Positions 1 to 7,977 of a DNA stretch of 64,000 nt are shown here, piece by piece. Every line of letters begins with the position of its first letter. The stretch's first letter is position 1. The translations under genes were made by a program, and so were the position numbers. The stretch spans positions 124,001 through 188,000 of the forward strand of contig NZ_VITV01000008.1 of the NCBI RefSeq assembly GCF_007828035.1. The letters are read 5' to 3'. The notes under the pieces are model-generated. The model was not told the DNA's origin. It saw only the letters and a list, made by a program, of their open reading frames with translations, and ran no database searches. Source of the DNA: Nitrospirillum amazonense (GTDB lineage Bacteria > Pseudomonadota > Alphaproteobacteria > Azospirillales > Azospirillaceae).

Positions 1-1185
1 ATCGACCACAGCGACATCCGCTTCACCGCCACCACCACGCTGGGCATCATCAACCCCGACCTGTCGGTGAGCACCCAGGGCGGGGAGGCCATCGATATCC
101 CCGGCGCCGGCCTGATCATCCGCACCCTGGGCAACCTGGGCTACGCCCCCGTCTGGCTGTCCGGCACCACCGACTATTACGGCGCCTACGTCACCGACAC
201 GCTGGACCTGACGCCGGCCCTGTCGCTGACCGCCGGCCTGCGCCTGAACGTGGCCGACATCGGCACCCGCGACCGGGGTGGGGCGGCGCCCGAACTGAAC
301 AGCGACAACCGCTATACCCACTGGAACCCGCAGGCCGGCCTGACCTATCAGCTGGGCGGCGGGGTCAGCGTCTATGGCGGCTATTCCCAGTCCAACCGCG
401 CGCCCACGCCGCTGGAGCTGGACTGCGCCGACCCCCTGCGCCCCTGCCTGCTGGAGAATTCACTGGTGGCGGATCCGCCGCTGCGCCAGGTGGTGGCCGA
501 CACCTACGAGGCCGGCGTCCGCGGGACCCAGGGCATCCTTTCCGGCCGGCTGGACTGGACCGTGGGCCTGTTCCGCACCGACAGCGACAACGACATCGTG
601 GCACTGGCCAGCAGCATCCAGGGCCGCGGCTATTACACCAACGTTCCCGGGACCCGTCGCCAGGGCGTCGACGCTGGCCTGACCTTCGCCGCCGAACGCT
701 GGCAGGTCTACCTGAACTACAGCTTCGTCGACGCCACCTATCAGTTCGACGGCGTGCTGGCCTCGCCCAACAACCCGCAGGCGGATGACAACGGCACCAT
801 CACCGTGCACAGCGGCGACCGCATCCCCGGCATCCCCCGCCACCAGGTGAAGCTGGGCGGCGACGTGATGGTGACCGACGCGTGGAGCGTAGGCGGCGCC
901 GTGCAGTACTACGGCAGCCAGTATCTGGTTGGGGATGACGCCAACCAGAGCTCCCAGCTGACGCCCTACTGGACCATGGACCTGCGCACCTCCTACCAGA
1001 TCTTGTCCAACATCCAGCTGATCGGCGGCGTCAACAATCTGTTCGACCGCCGTTACGCCAGCTACGGCACCTATTTCGATACGGCAGGCGCCAGCGACAT
1101 CCTGGGCCGCTCGTTGAGCGACGCCCGCACCCTGACCCTGGGTGCGCCGCGCACTTTCTATGGCGGGGTTAAGGTGTCGTTCTAA
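1..1185 (+). CDS. TonB-dependent receptor, C-terminal part (5' end outside window)
   Basis: The reading frame is open from base 1, so the gene begins upstream of the window; about 394 residues are present. They form the C-terminal half of a TonB-dependent outer-membrane beta-barrel. Alternating aromatic/polar strands are visible throughout, and the stretch CADPLRPCLLENSLVADPPL followed by LRQVVADTYEAGVRG is typical of TonB receptors of the siderophore/unknown-substrate class. The protein ends in VKVSF with a terminal Phe, the usual BamA-recognised C-terminus. The plug domain and TonB box are not in view, so the substrate cannot be named. A strong terminator follows 54 bases downstream, so this is the last gene of its transcript. 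Confidence 0.9.
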   Translation: MDHSDIRFTATTTLGIINPDLSVSTQGGEAIDIPGAGLIIRTLGNLGYAPVWLSGTTDYYGAYVTDTLDLTPALSLTAGLRLNVADIGTRDRGGAAPELNSDNRYTHWNPQAGLTYQLGGGVSVYGGYSQSNRAPTPLELDCADPLRPCLLENSLVADPPLRQVVADTYEAGVRGTQGILSGRLDWTVGLFRTDSDNDIVALASSIQGRGYYTNVPGTRRQGVDAGLTFAAERWQVYLNYSFVDATYQFDGVLASPNNPQADDNGTITVHSGDRIPGIPRHQVKLGGDVMVTDAWSVGGAVQYYGSQYLVGDDANQSSQLTPYWTMDLRTSYQILSNIQLIGGVNNLFDRRYASYGTYFDTAGASDILGRSLSDARTLTLGAPRTFYGGVKVSF

Positions 1186-1238
1186 GAGGTTGAATTCATG
1201 CAGTTCCCTGTGGGCGACGCGATCATGCCGTCAGGGAA

Positions 1239-1277
1239 GGGGGACCGGTTCCATCCGCTGCCGGTCCCCCTCTTTTT
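1239..1277 (+). terminator. Rho-independent terminator after the TonB receptor gene
   Basis: A perfect 10-bp stem (GGGGGACCGG at 1239-1248, CCGGTCCCCC at 1261-1270) is followed by TCTTTTT. It stops the TonB receptor transcript and touches the 3' end of the convergent dehydrogenase gene. Confidence 0.85.
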
Positions 1278-2277
1278 ACCCGCCGGCCGCCAGGGCCTTG
1301 AGTTCTTCCAGCAGCGCCAGCGGCACCTCCAGCCCATGGGTCTGTGCCCGGGCGCGGGCGGCCAGGCGGCGGTCGCCCGGCAGGCGCGCGCCATCCGCTA
1401 CGATGGCCTGAACCAGTTCCCCCATGCGGCCGGCGAAGTCAGGGCCGCGGAACGCCGCGGGATCGAAGGCGATGATGACCTGGCCCACGGCGGGGCTGGA
1501 CCCCTGGGCATCCAGGAAGGAACTGGCTTGCCAACCATACCGCCCACCGGCCAGCGCGCCGCAGAGGATTTCCACCATCAAGGCCAGCGCCGCCCCCTTG
1601 GGGCCGCCAATAGGGGCCAGCGCGCCCTTCAGCGCTGCCGCCGGATCGGTGGTGGGATTGCCATCGGCGTCCACGGCCCAGTCGGCCGGAATGGGTCGCC
1701 CGGCTTTTTGCGCCGCCACTATCTTGGATCGGGCGACCAGGGACAGCGCCATGTCGATGACCAGCGGCGCCCGGCCTGCCACCGGGGCGGCGAAGGCCAG
1801 CGGGTTGGTTCCCAGCAAGGCACGACGCCCGCCCGCCGTTGCCATGGCGGCCGGGGTGTTGGACATGACCAGGGCCACCATGCCCTGGTCCGCCAGCCTC
1901 TCCACCACCAGGCCTGCTTGGCCGATGTGGTGGGAGGCGTGGATGCCCGCGCCCGCCGTGCCCATCTGGCGCGCCAGGGCGGCCACGGCATCCACAGCCA
2001 TATCCACGGCGGGATAGGCGAAACCGCCGGCCGCGTCCACCCGCAGGCTGGCGGCGGCCGTCTGGATCAGGCGTGGTAAAGCTGCGCCGTCAACCTTGCC
2101 GGCACGCACCTGGGCGGCATAGGACGGCACGCGGGCCAGACCGTGGCCGGCTTGGCCATCGGCCTCGGCCGCCACCAAGGCGCGGGCCACGCTGCCGGCA
2201 GCGGCGGGCAGGGTGCCGCAGGCGGTCAGCGCCCGGACAGTCAGGGTGTGGGCATCGGTGAGCGAGAGAATGGGCAT
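1276..2277 (-). CDS. Ldh2 family malate/L-lactate/ureidoglycolate-type dehydrogenase
   Basis: 333 residues, the usual length for the Ldh2 (YlbC/YiaK/AllD) family of NAD(P)H-dependent 2-hydroxyacid oxidoreductases, which are not Rossmann-fold enzymes. Family signatures are visible: an N-terminal helical segment with AEADGQAGHGLARVPSY, the catalytic-His region HASHHIGQAG, and the cofactor motif LLGTNPLAF. A late GGPKGAALALMVEILCGAL matches the conserved GxKG...EIL segment. The substrate within the family (malate, lactate, 2,3-diketogulonate, ureidoglycolate, delta1-piperideine-2-carboxylate) cannot be assigned from the sequence. It stands alone, convergent to the TonB receptor and 96 bases downstream of the sorbosone dehydrogenase gene on the same strand. 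Confidence 0.85.
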   Translation of the reverse strand: MPILSLTDAHTLTVRALTACGTLPAAAGSVARALVAAEADGQAGHGLARVPSYAAQVRAGKVDGAALPRLIQTAAASLRVDAAGGFAYPAVDMAVDAVAALARQMGTAGAGIHASHHIGQAGLVVERLADQGMVALVMSNTPAAMATAGGRRALLGTNPLAFAAPVAGRAPLVIDMALSLVARSKIVAAQKAGRPIPADWAVDADGNPTTDPAAALKGALAPIGGPKGAALALMVEILCGALAGGRYGWQASSFLDAQGSSPAVGQVIIAFDPAAFRGPDFAGRMGELVQAIVADGARLPGDRRLAARARAQTHGLEVPLALLEELKALAAGG

Positions 2278-2373
2278 GGCGGCAGCACAGGTTGGGGACG
2301 GGCACGGCTGGGCGATAATCCCCAGCTATGCCGCCACCCGGCCCATTTGTCGCCGCTTAACTGCGGGCCGTGG

Positions 2374-3699
2374 CTATTGCGCCGTCACCCGCCAGACCGT
2401 GTTGCCCACGTCGTCGGCGATCAGCAGGGCCCCGGTCTTGTCCACCGCCAGGCCCACAGGGCGGCCGTGGGCCTTGCCGTCCTGGTCCAGAAAGCCCGTG
2501 ACCACATCCACCGGCTGACCATTGGGCTGGCCGTTGCTGAACGGTATGAAAATCACTTTGTATCCATTTGGAATCCTTCGATTCCAGCTGCCATGCTCAC
2601 CCACGAAGGCGCCGCCCTGGTAGGTGCCGGGCAGAGTGCTTCCGGTGTAAAAGACCATGCCCAGGGGGGCAACGTGGGTGCTGAGGGCGTAGTCCGGCAC
2701 GATGGCGCGGGCGACCAGATCGGGGCGCTGCGGCTTCACCCGCGGGTCGACGTTCTGACCGTAATAGCTGTAGGGCCACCCGTAGAAGCCGCCATCCTTC
2801 ACCGAGGTCATGTAGTCCGGCACCAAATTGGGGCCCAGTTCGTCACGCTCGTTCACCACCGCCCACAGGGTGCCGGTCTGCGGTTCCCAGCTCAGGCCGT
2901 TGGGATTGCGCAGGCCATCGGCGTAGATGCGCCAGCGGCCGGTGGCGCGGTCCACCTCCCAGATGGCGGCTCGGTTCTTCTCCGCTTCGATGCCGTTTTC
3001 GGTGATGTTGCTGTTGGATCCGACCCCAACATAGAGCCGCGTGCCATCCTGGCTGGCCACCAGGCTTTTGGTCCAATGGTGGTCGATGGGGCCGCCGGGC
3101 AGGGGCGTCAGGGTGGTGCCCTCCGCCGTGATCTGGGTGTCGCCCTCGGTGTAGGGGTAGCGGATGATGGCGTCGGTGTCGGCCACGTACAGGTCGTTGC
3201 CCACCAGGGCCACGCCGAAGGGGGAATTCAGGTGGTCCAGGAACACGCTTTGGGACTCCGGCACGCCGTCGCCGTCGGCATCGCGCAACAAGGTAATGCG
3301 GTTGCTGTCCTTGGTTTCACCGCCGGACGTGGCCAGCGCTTCCACCCAATGCATGATCAGGTCCTTGGGGCGCTTGATGGGTTCACCCTTGGGCGCCACG
3401 GATTCGACCACCAGCACGTCGCCATTCGGCAGCACGGTGAGGGATCGGGGATGATGCAGCCCAGTGGCCATGGCCTGGATCTTCAACCCTTGGGCGACGG
3501 CCGGCTTCTCGCCATCCTTCCAGCCGACGACCTTGGCCACCTTCATGGGCGGCAGCAGGTATTGCTGCTGCTTGGGCAGGGTGGGGTTGGCGCCGATCTG
3601 GGCATTGGGATCCGTGCCCTTGCTGCCGTCGTCGCAGGCGCTCAGGGCAAAGGCGGCCACACTGGCCAGGGCCAGCAGGCGTAGGACATGCCGCTTCAT
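2374..3699 (-). CDS. Sorbosone dehydrogenase-family (PQQ-type beta-propeller) lipoprotein
   Basis: 441 residues. The N-terminus (MKRHVLRLL...FALSAC) is a lipoprotein signal peptide with lipobox LSAC, so the mature protein is anchored in a periplasm-facing membrane. The rest is a beta-propeller of the L-sorbosone/soluble-glucose dehydrogenase type, with repeats such as HPRSLTVLPNGDVLVVE, NSPFGVALVGNDLYVADTD and GLRNPNGLSWEPQTGTLWAVVNERDELG. It probably oxidises an aldose or related aldehyde with PQQ, passing electrons to the respiratory chain. The start was chosen at the lipoprotein Met (3699), which overlaps the upstream DUF2231 stop by 4 bases (ATGA). A longer frame to 4014 runs antisense into that gene and is rejected. 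Substrate is not certain. Confidence 0.85.
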   Translation of the reverse strand: MKRHVLRLLALASVAAFALSACDDGSKGTDPNAQIGANPTLPKQQQYLLPPMKVAKVVGWKDGEKPAVAQGLKIQAMATGLHHPRSLTVLPNGDVLVVESVAPKGEPIKRPKDLIMHWVEALATSGGETKDSNRITLLRDADGDGVPESQSVFLDHLNSPFGVALVGNDLYVADTDAIIRYPYTEGDTQITAEGTTLTPLPGGPIDHHWTKSLVASQDGTRLYVGVGSNSNITENGIEAEKNRAAIWEVDRATGRWRIYADGLRNPNGLSWEPQTGTLWAVVNERDELGPNLVPDYMTSVKDGGFYGWPYSYYGQNVDPRVKPQRPDLVARAIVPDYALSTHVAPLGMVFYTGSTLPGTYQGGAFVGEHGSWNRRIPNGYKVIFIPFSNGQPNGQPVDVVTGFLDQDGKAHGRPVGLAVDKTGALLIADDVGNTVWRVTAQ

Positions 3700-4196
3700 G
3701 GCCGCACCTCCACCACCCGGCGGCGGTAGACCAGCACCGACCAGCCGATCCAGTTGCTGGTCAGCACGACGATCAGCACCAGCGCCGACAGGATCAGTCC
3801 CTGCGGCACGACGGAGGTCCAGGCGTCGCGGCTGTGCACGAAACAGTTCAGGATGGCCAGGCCCAACGCCACCAGGTTGCCCAGCACATGCGGCCAGATG
3901 GGCGCCTGGGTGACGACATAGCGGCGCTGCCCCAGATCCACCAAGCCGGCGACCAGCGCCAGGCACCCCAGCACCACGCCGGCGAACAGCAACCAGGCGG
4001 AAAAGTCCGCCCACATCATTTCCGCCGTGCCCCAGTAGGCGACATCGGTGAAGAAGGCGCCGACAAAACAGACGCTGGGGAAGGGGACCAGCATGGGATA
4101 AAGGGGGTGGCGCACAACCTCGGTGGTCGTGCTTTCCACGGTGGTCAGGTGCACCGGCGTCCCCTGGACCGTCGATCGCGTGATGTCACTGGGCAT
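3696..4196 (-). CDS. DUF2231 domain membrane protein
   Basis: 166 residues with about four membrane segments (around FPSVCFVGAFFTDVAYWG, FSAWLLFAGVVLGCLALVAG, LGNLVALGLAILNCFV and GLILSALVLIVVLTSN). It begins after the motif HPLYPMLVPFP, which is typical of DUF2231 proteins. Members are often encoded beside PQQ/cytochrome-linked sugar dehydrogenases and may hold the redox partner in the membrane. The start at 4196 has a strong GGAGAGGAG ribosome site. The stop overlaps the start of the dehydrogenase by 4 bases, so the two are translationally coupled. Function as a membrane partner is inference from context. Confidence 0.8.
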   Translation of the reverse strand: MPSDITRSTVQGTPVHLTTVESTTTEVVRHPLYPMLVPFPSVCFVGAFFTDVAYWGTAEMMWADFSAWLLFAGVVLGCLALVAGLVDLGQRRYVVTQAPIWPHVLGNLVALGLAILNCFVHSRDAWTSVVPQGLILSALVLIVVLTSNWIGWSVLVYRRRVVEVRP

Positions 4197-4456
4197 GGCC
4201 GCTCCTCTCCATAATCTTCCCCGCGCCTTCAACCCCTTAGGCGTCGGCGTGGTTCCGGAGGGCGCGCGGGTGCCGCTTTTGGGTACGCGTAAAAAGAGTA
4301 TATCTTCGGGATTGGTAATAGCCCGCAGACCGTCATTATCCGCAGGAACGCTCAGATTTTGGCCATTTATCCACTATTAATACGTGCATATCCATAGTGA
4401 CAAAGCCCGCAAGCGGGGATAAGAGTCGCGCATCGATTTCACCCAGGGGTTGTGAA

Positions 4457-6157
4457 ATGCGCATCATCCCATCTTCGCGGGCCGCCCGTCGTCTGATCGG
4501 CACGGCGGCCCTGGCCATCACCACGGCATTCGCCGTCCCGTCCCTGTCCAATGCCGAGGTAAACGCGGAGGCGGCCAAGTCTCCGGGCGGCATCCGCCTC
4601 AGTTGGCAGGACTTCGCCAAGGATCCGGCCAAGGTCGCCAGCCTGCGCAAGGCCGTGGCCGTCATGAAATCCCGCAACAGCGCGGACCACACCAGCGCCG
4701 TGTACCGCACCAGCTGGGAGTATTGGGCCAACATCCACGGCTATTTCGGCCCGGATTCGCCTTTCGGTACGGTGGCCGAGAACATGCAGGGGCTGCCGCA
4801 GCAGTATCTGGTCTATTTCAAGGGCATCCAGGACACGAGCCCGCCGGACCAGGTGGCCAAGGACGTGTGGGCGAATTGCCAGCACGGGACGCCCTGGTTT
4901 TTCGCCTGGCACCGCCTGTACCTGCTGTATTTCGAGAAGCAGTTGCAGGCGGCCGCGGGCGACCCGACCTTGCGCCTGCCGTACTGGGACTATAGCAACC
5001 CGGCCCAACTGGCCATGCCGGCAGCCTTCATCGACAAGACCTATGTCGACGGCTCCGGCAAGACCCAGCCGAACCCGCTGTACGAAGCCCGTCGCGCGCC
5101 CGGCTGGCTGACGGGCAAGGCCACGCTGAACGGCAACTCCACCAATATCAATTCCGCGCTGAAGCTGAAGCAGTTCACTGCCTACCAGAACTATATCGAG
5201 GGCAGGGTGCACGGCTATGTCCACTGCACCGTGGGTGTGACCTGCCCGGTGGTGGACATGGGGTCGGTGCCCTATTCCTCCAACGATCCGGTGTTCTGGT
5301 CGCATCACGCCAACATAGACCGGATGTGGAGCTGCTGGAGCAACATCAGCGGCCACCAGAACCCGGACACCGATGCCTTCCTGAACCAGCCCTATTCCTT
5401 CGTCGACACCAACGGCAAGGAATTCACGGTAACGGTCCGCGACCTGTTCAACGGCACCATTGTCGACTACAAATATGAACAGGAAACGAACTGCGCCCGC
5501 GGCGCCGGCGAGACGCTGGTCGCCAGTGCCGGTCCGACGGTCGCGCTGGCCGCCGCGGCGGTGAAGGCCGCCGACCAGCCGCCGAACCCGTTGCCGCCAA
5601 ACCCTTTGCCGCCCAATGGGGCCCCCAATGCGCCAGCCACCGAAAGCCTGCTTGCGGAGCCCCAGCCATTGAACGCGCCCTCCCAGCCGCTTGCCCTGAC
5701 CCAGGCCAAGACCAAGGTGAAGATCACCATGCCCCAGGGCGGTGAGAAGGCGCGGTTGCAGGCGTTCGCGCTGGTCCCACAAAACGCGGCGGCCACCGAG
5801 ACCCATCTGATCCTGGAGGGCATCAGCTACAAGGCGCACCCCGGCACCATGTTCGACGTGTTCCTGGAGAACAGCAAGGACCCCAAGAAGCGGGTGCAGG
5901 TGGGCACCATCAGCTTCTTCAGCCTGTCGGGCGCCGCCGCCGCCAAACATGCCGAGCACCAGCCCCCCAAGACCGACGACTTCGACGTCACCGACGCCCT
6001 GCGCGAGGTCGCCGGCGGCAAGGCCAGCCTGTCCGATGTGACCGTCAGCTTCGAAGCCACCACCGGCCGCGAGGGCACGGGTGAGAAGCCAACGATGAAC
6101 GCCGACGCCGGCCTGACGATCCAGAAGATCAGCCTGATGGTGCAGCCGGCGCAGTGA
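4457..6157 (+). CDS. Secreted tyrosinase / polyphenol oxidase with PPO-type C-terminal domain
   Basis: 566 residues. A signal peptide (MRIIPSSRAARRLIG...SLSNA) exports a type-3 copper enzyme that oxidises mono- or diphenols to quinones. Candidate CuA ligands are His94 (WANIHGYFG), His143 (CQHGTPWFF) and His152 (AWHRLYLLYFE). CuB ligands are His252 and His256 (VHGYVHC) and the HHANIDRMW pair at 283-284. A Pro/Asn/Leu linker at about 375-395 leads to a C-terminal beta domain (about 415-566) with MFDVFLENS, resembling the KFDV domain of plant polyphenol oxidases, which shields the active site. Met4457 was chosen because it starts the signal peptide. The gene stands alone with its own terminator. 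Confidence 0.88.
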   Translation: MRIIPSSRAARRLIGTAALAITTAFAVPSLSNAEVNAEAAKSPGGIRLSWQDFAKDPAKVASLRKAVAVMKSRNSADHTSAVYRTSWEYWANIHGYFGPDSPFGTVAENMQGLPQQYLVYFKGIQDTSPPDQVAKDVWANCQHGTPWFFAWHRLYLLYFEKQLQAAAGDPTLRLPYWDYSNPAQLAMPAAFIDKTYVDGSGKTQPNPLYEARRAPGWLTGKATLNGNSTNINSALKLKQFTAYQNYIEGRVHGYVHCTVGVTCPVVDMGSVPYSSNDPVFWSHHANIDRMWSCWSNISGHQNPDTDAFLNQPYSFVDTNGKEFTVTVRDLFNGTIVDYKYEQETNCARGAGETLVASAGPTVALAAAAVKAADQPPNPLPPNPLPPNGAPNAPATESLLAEPQPLNAPSQPLALTQAKTKVKITMPQGGEKARLQAFALVPQNAAATETHLILEGISYKAHPGTMFDVFLENSKDPKKRVQVGTISFFSLSGAAAAKHAEHQPPKTDDFDVTDALREVAGGKASLSDVTVSFEATTGREGTGEKPTMNADAGLTIQKISLMVQPAQ

Positions 6158-6184
6158 TCCTGGACCGCATGAGCTGACGTGCCT

Positions 6185-6215
6185 GGAAGGGACCGCCGGA
6201 AACGGGGTCCCTTCC
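6185..6215 (+). terminator. Terminator hairpin after the tyrosinase gene
   Basis: A perfect 10-bp stem (GGAAGGGACC 6185-6194 / GGTCCCTTCC 6206-6215) with an 11-base loop lies 28 bases after the stop. No strong U tract follows directly; a weaker TCTTTTCC comes 13 bases later. Confidence 0.6.
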
Positions 6216-6256
6216 AATGGCATGAGGTCTTTTCCATAAGATTGATTATCGGTTTT

Positions 6257-6269
6257 CCGTATGTAGGCG
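6257..6269. repeat. Left 13-bp target-site duplication of the insertion sequence
   Basis: CCGTATGTAGGCG occurs here and again at 7775-7787, immediately outside the two ends of the element. The bases beyond the repeat differ on both sides, as expected for a duplication of exactly 13 bp made on insertion. Confidence 0.7.
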
Positions 6270-6280
6270 CAAAGTTAAAA

Positions 6281-6310
6281 TGTCAGGCCTGTGCAAAGTA
6301 GAACTGTCAG
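6281..6310 (+). repeat. Left inverted repeat of the insertion sequence
   Basis: Contains TGTCAGG and GCAAAGTAGAACTGTCAG. The latter 18 bases are a perfect inverted match to 7724-7741. Confidence 0.85.
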
Positions 6311-6346
6311 TCTTCCGGTTGGCTGTGTCCGACGTGGGAGGCTGCG

Positions 6347-7753
6347 GTGGGCTGGGTCGTGATGAGCGACCGGGATGTTCGTCGGGTTGAGGTGCTGTCT
6401 GATGTTGTGGGTGGCCGGCTGACAGCTGGCTCAGCGGCAGCTGTTCTGGGCTTGAGCGAGCGTCAGGTATGGCGGTTGCTGGGCCGGTATCGGTCAGGCG
6501 GTGGTGGTGCCATCGTGCACCAGGCGCGAGGGCGGCCGTCGAACAGTCAGCTGGGTGCTGGGTTGCGTGAGTTGGCGCTGGAGTTGGTGCGGCGGCACTA
6601 CGCGGATTTTGGTCCGACGCTGGCGGCGGAGCAATTGGCGGAGCGTCATGGGCTGGCTGTGTCGCGGGAGACGCTGCGGGGGTGGATGTCCGCGGCGGGG
6701 TTGTGGGTGTCGCGGCATCAGCGGCGTCAGTTTCACCGCCCTCGCCTGCGCCGGGAGCGCTTGGGCGAACTGGTTCAGATCGATGGCAGCGAGCATCGGT
6801 GGTTTGAGGACCGGGCGGGCCCGTGCAGCCTGTTGGTGTTCATCGACGATGCGACGGGCCGGTTGATGGAACTGCGGTTCGCGGCGTCGGAGAGCGCGTT
6901 CAGCTACTTCGCGGCGCTGGAGGGGTATGTGACGCGGCATGGGCGGCCGGTGGCGTTTTACTCCGACAAGCACACGGTGTTCCGGGTGGCGAAGGCGGAG
7001 GCGCGGACGGGGCAAGGGATGACGCAGTTCGGTCGGGCCTTGGCGGAGTTGGGGATCGAGATTCTGTGCGCGAACTCCAGCCAGGCGAAGGGGCGGGTTG
7101 AGCGGGTGAACCGGACGCTGCAGGACCGGCTGGTGAAGGAGTTGCGGCTGGCGGGGATCAGTGACATGGCGGCGGGGAATGCCTTCCTGCCCGGGTTCAT
7201 GGAGCGGTTCAACGGGCGGTTTGCGGTGGCCCCTGCGCGGCCGGAGGATGTGCACTGTCCGCTGACGGTGTCGGCGGAGCGGCTGCGGGACATTCTGTGC
7301 TGGCGGGAGCGGCGGTATGTGGGGCGGCAGCTGACGCTGTCGTATGAGCGGCGGCGGGTGATGCTGGCGGAGACGGCGGTGACGCGGGTCCTGGTGGGTC
7401 AGTATGTGGACAGCTACGCCTTTGCGGACGGTCGGCTGGAGTTCCGCTGGCAGGGAGTGGCCCTGCCCTACACCGCGTTTGACAAGAACCAGCGGGTGAG
7501 CCACGCGGCGGTGGTTGAGAACAAGCGGCTGTCGGCGGTGCTGGCCGAGATCCGGGAGACGCAGGACGCGATGCCGGCACCGAAGGTCCAGACCAACAGC
7601 GAGCGCGTTGGTTACGTCAAGACCGGGGACAAACCGGGGCGTAAGCGGAGGTTGCCGGGGCGCCTTGCGGGGGTAGGCCGGTCCGCTGCGCCTTCGGCTC
7701 CGCTGCCCGCCCTACCCCCAGCACTGACAGTTCTACTTTGCGGGACACCCTGA
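6347..7753 (+). CDS. ISNCY family transposase
   Basis: 468 residues. An N-terminal helix-turn-helix (about 20-60, GSAAAVLGLSERQVWRLLGRY) and a second HTH-like region precede an rve-type DDE catalytic core. The core shows the first Asp in LVQIDGSEHRWFE, the second in FYSDKHTVFR and the Glu in KGRVERVNRTLQDRLVKELR. It catalyses cut/paste of the flanking element. The GTG start at 6347 follows GGGAGG at good spacing; ATG at 6362 is an alternative. The stop falls within the right inverted repeat. The C-terminal roughly 50 residues are Pro/Ala/Arg-rich. No frameshift or stop is seen, so the enzyme is probably active. Confidence 0.92.
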   Translation: MGWVVMSDRDVRRVEVLSDVVGGRLTAGSAAAVLGLSERQVWRLLGRYRSGGGGAIVHQARGRPSNSQLGAGLRELALELVRRHYADFGPTLAAEQLAERHGLAVSRETLRGWMSAAGLWVSRHQRRQFHRPRLRRERLGELVQIDGSEHRWFEDRAGPCSLLVFIDDATGRLMELRFAASESAFSYFAALEGYVTRHGRPVAFYSDKHTVFRVAKAEARTGQGMTQFGRALAELGIEILCANSSQAKGRVERVNRTLQDRLVKELRLAGISDMAAGNAFLPGFMERFNGRFAVAPARPEDVHCPLTVSAERLRDILCWRERRYVGRQLTLSYERRRVMLAETAVTRVLVGQYVDSYAFADGRLEFRWQGVALPYTAFDKNQRVSHAAVVENKRLSAVLAEIRETQDAMPAPKVQTNSERVGYVKTGDKPGRKRRLPGRLAGVGRSAAPSAPLPALPPALTVLLCGTP

Positions 7754-7755
7754 CA
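7724..7755 (-). repeat. Right inverted repeat of the insertion sequence
   Basis: The reverse complement reads TGTCAGG, a 7-base spacer, then GCAAAGTAGAACTGTCAG. It matches the left end except for a spacer two bases longer. Confidence 0.85.
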
Positions 7756-7774
7756 CTTCTATCCGGTTGAAACA

Positions 7775-7787
7775 CCGTATGTAGGCG
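7775..7787. repeat. Right 13-bp target-site duplication
   Basis: CCGTATGTAGGCG, identical to 6257-6269. Confidence 0.7.
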
Positions 7788-7977
7788 GGGGGGTGGACTC
7801 AAAAACGAAGTGCGACTTTCCTTGGTTATCAGGGCTTTGCCAGGAGTTTCCCACGGGATTGCACTGGCGAAGAGTGGTAGTGAGAGATCTGGCAGGTTCA
7901 GGAAGGCAGAAAGATGCTCGATAGCGCTTCCCATGATAATTTGTAAGATAAGATTCCTTATGGCAGGAGCAGAGCCT

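Larger units (their letters stand above)
6270..7774 (+). mobile_element. ISNCY-type insertion sequence, about 1.5 kb, apparently complete
   Basis: The element is bounded by 13-bp direct repeats and carries one transposase gene. Inside its ends lie inverted repeats: GCAAAGTAGAACTGTCAG (6293-6310) against its exact reverse complement at 7724-7741, plus an outer TGTCAGG (6281-6287) against CCTGACA (7749-7755). The transposase stop codon lies inside the right repeat. The outermost 11 (left) and 19 (right) bases match only loosely (AGTTAAAA against GATAGAAG), so the precise tips rest on the direct repeats. The intact transposase and clean duplication suggest a recent insertion. Confidence 0.75.

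Noticed and set aside
4439-6223. Antisense frame opposite the tyrosinase
   Set aside because: No motifs or plausible start; the tyrosinase copper sites are intact on the other strand.
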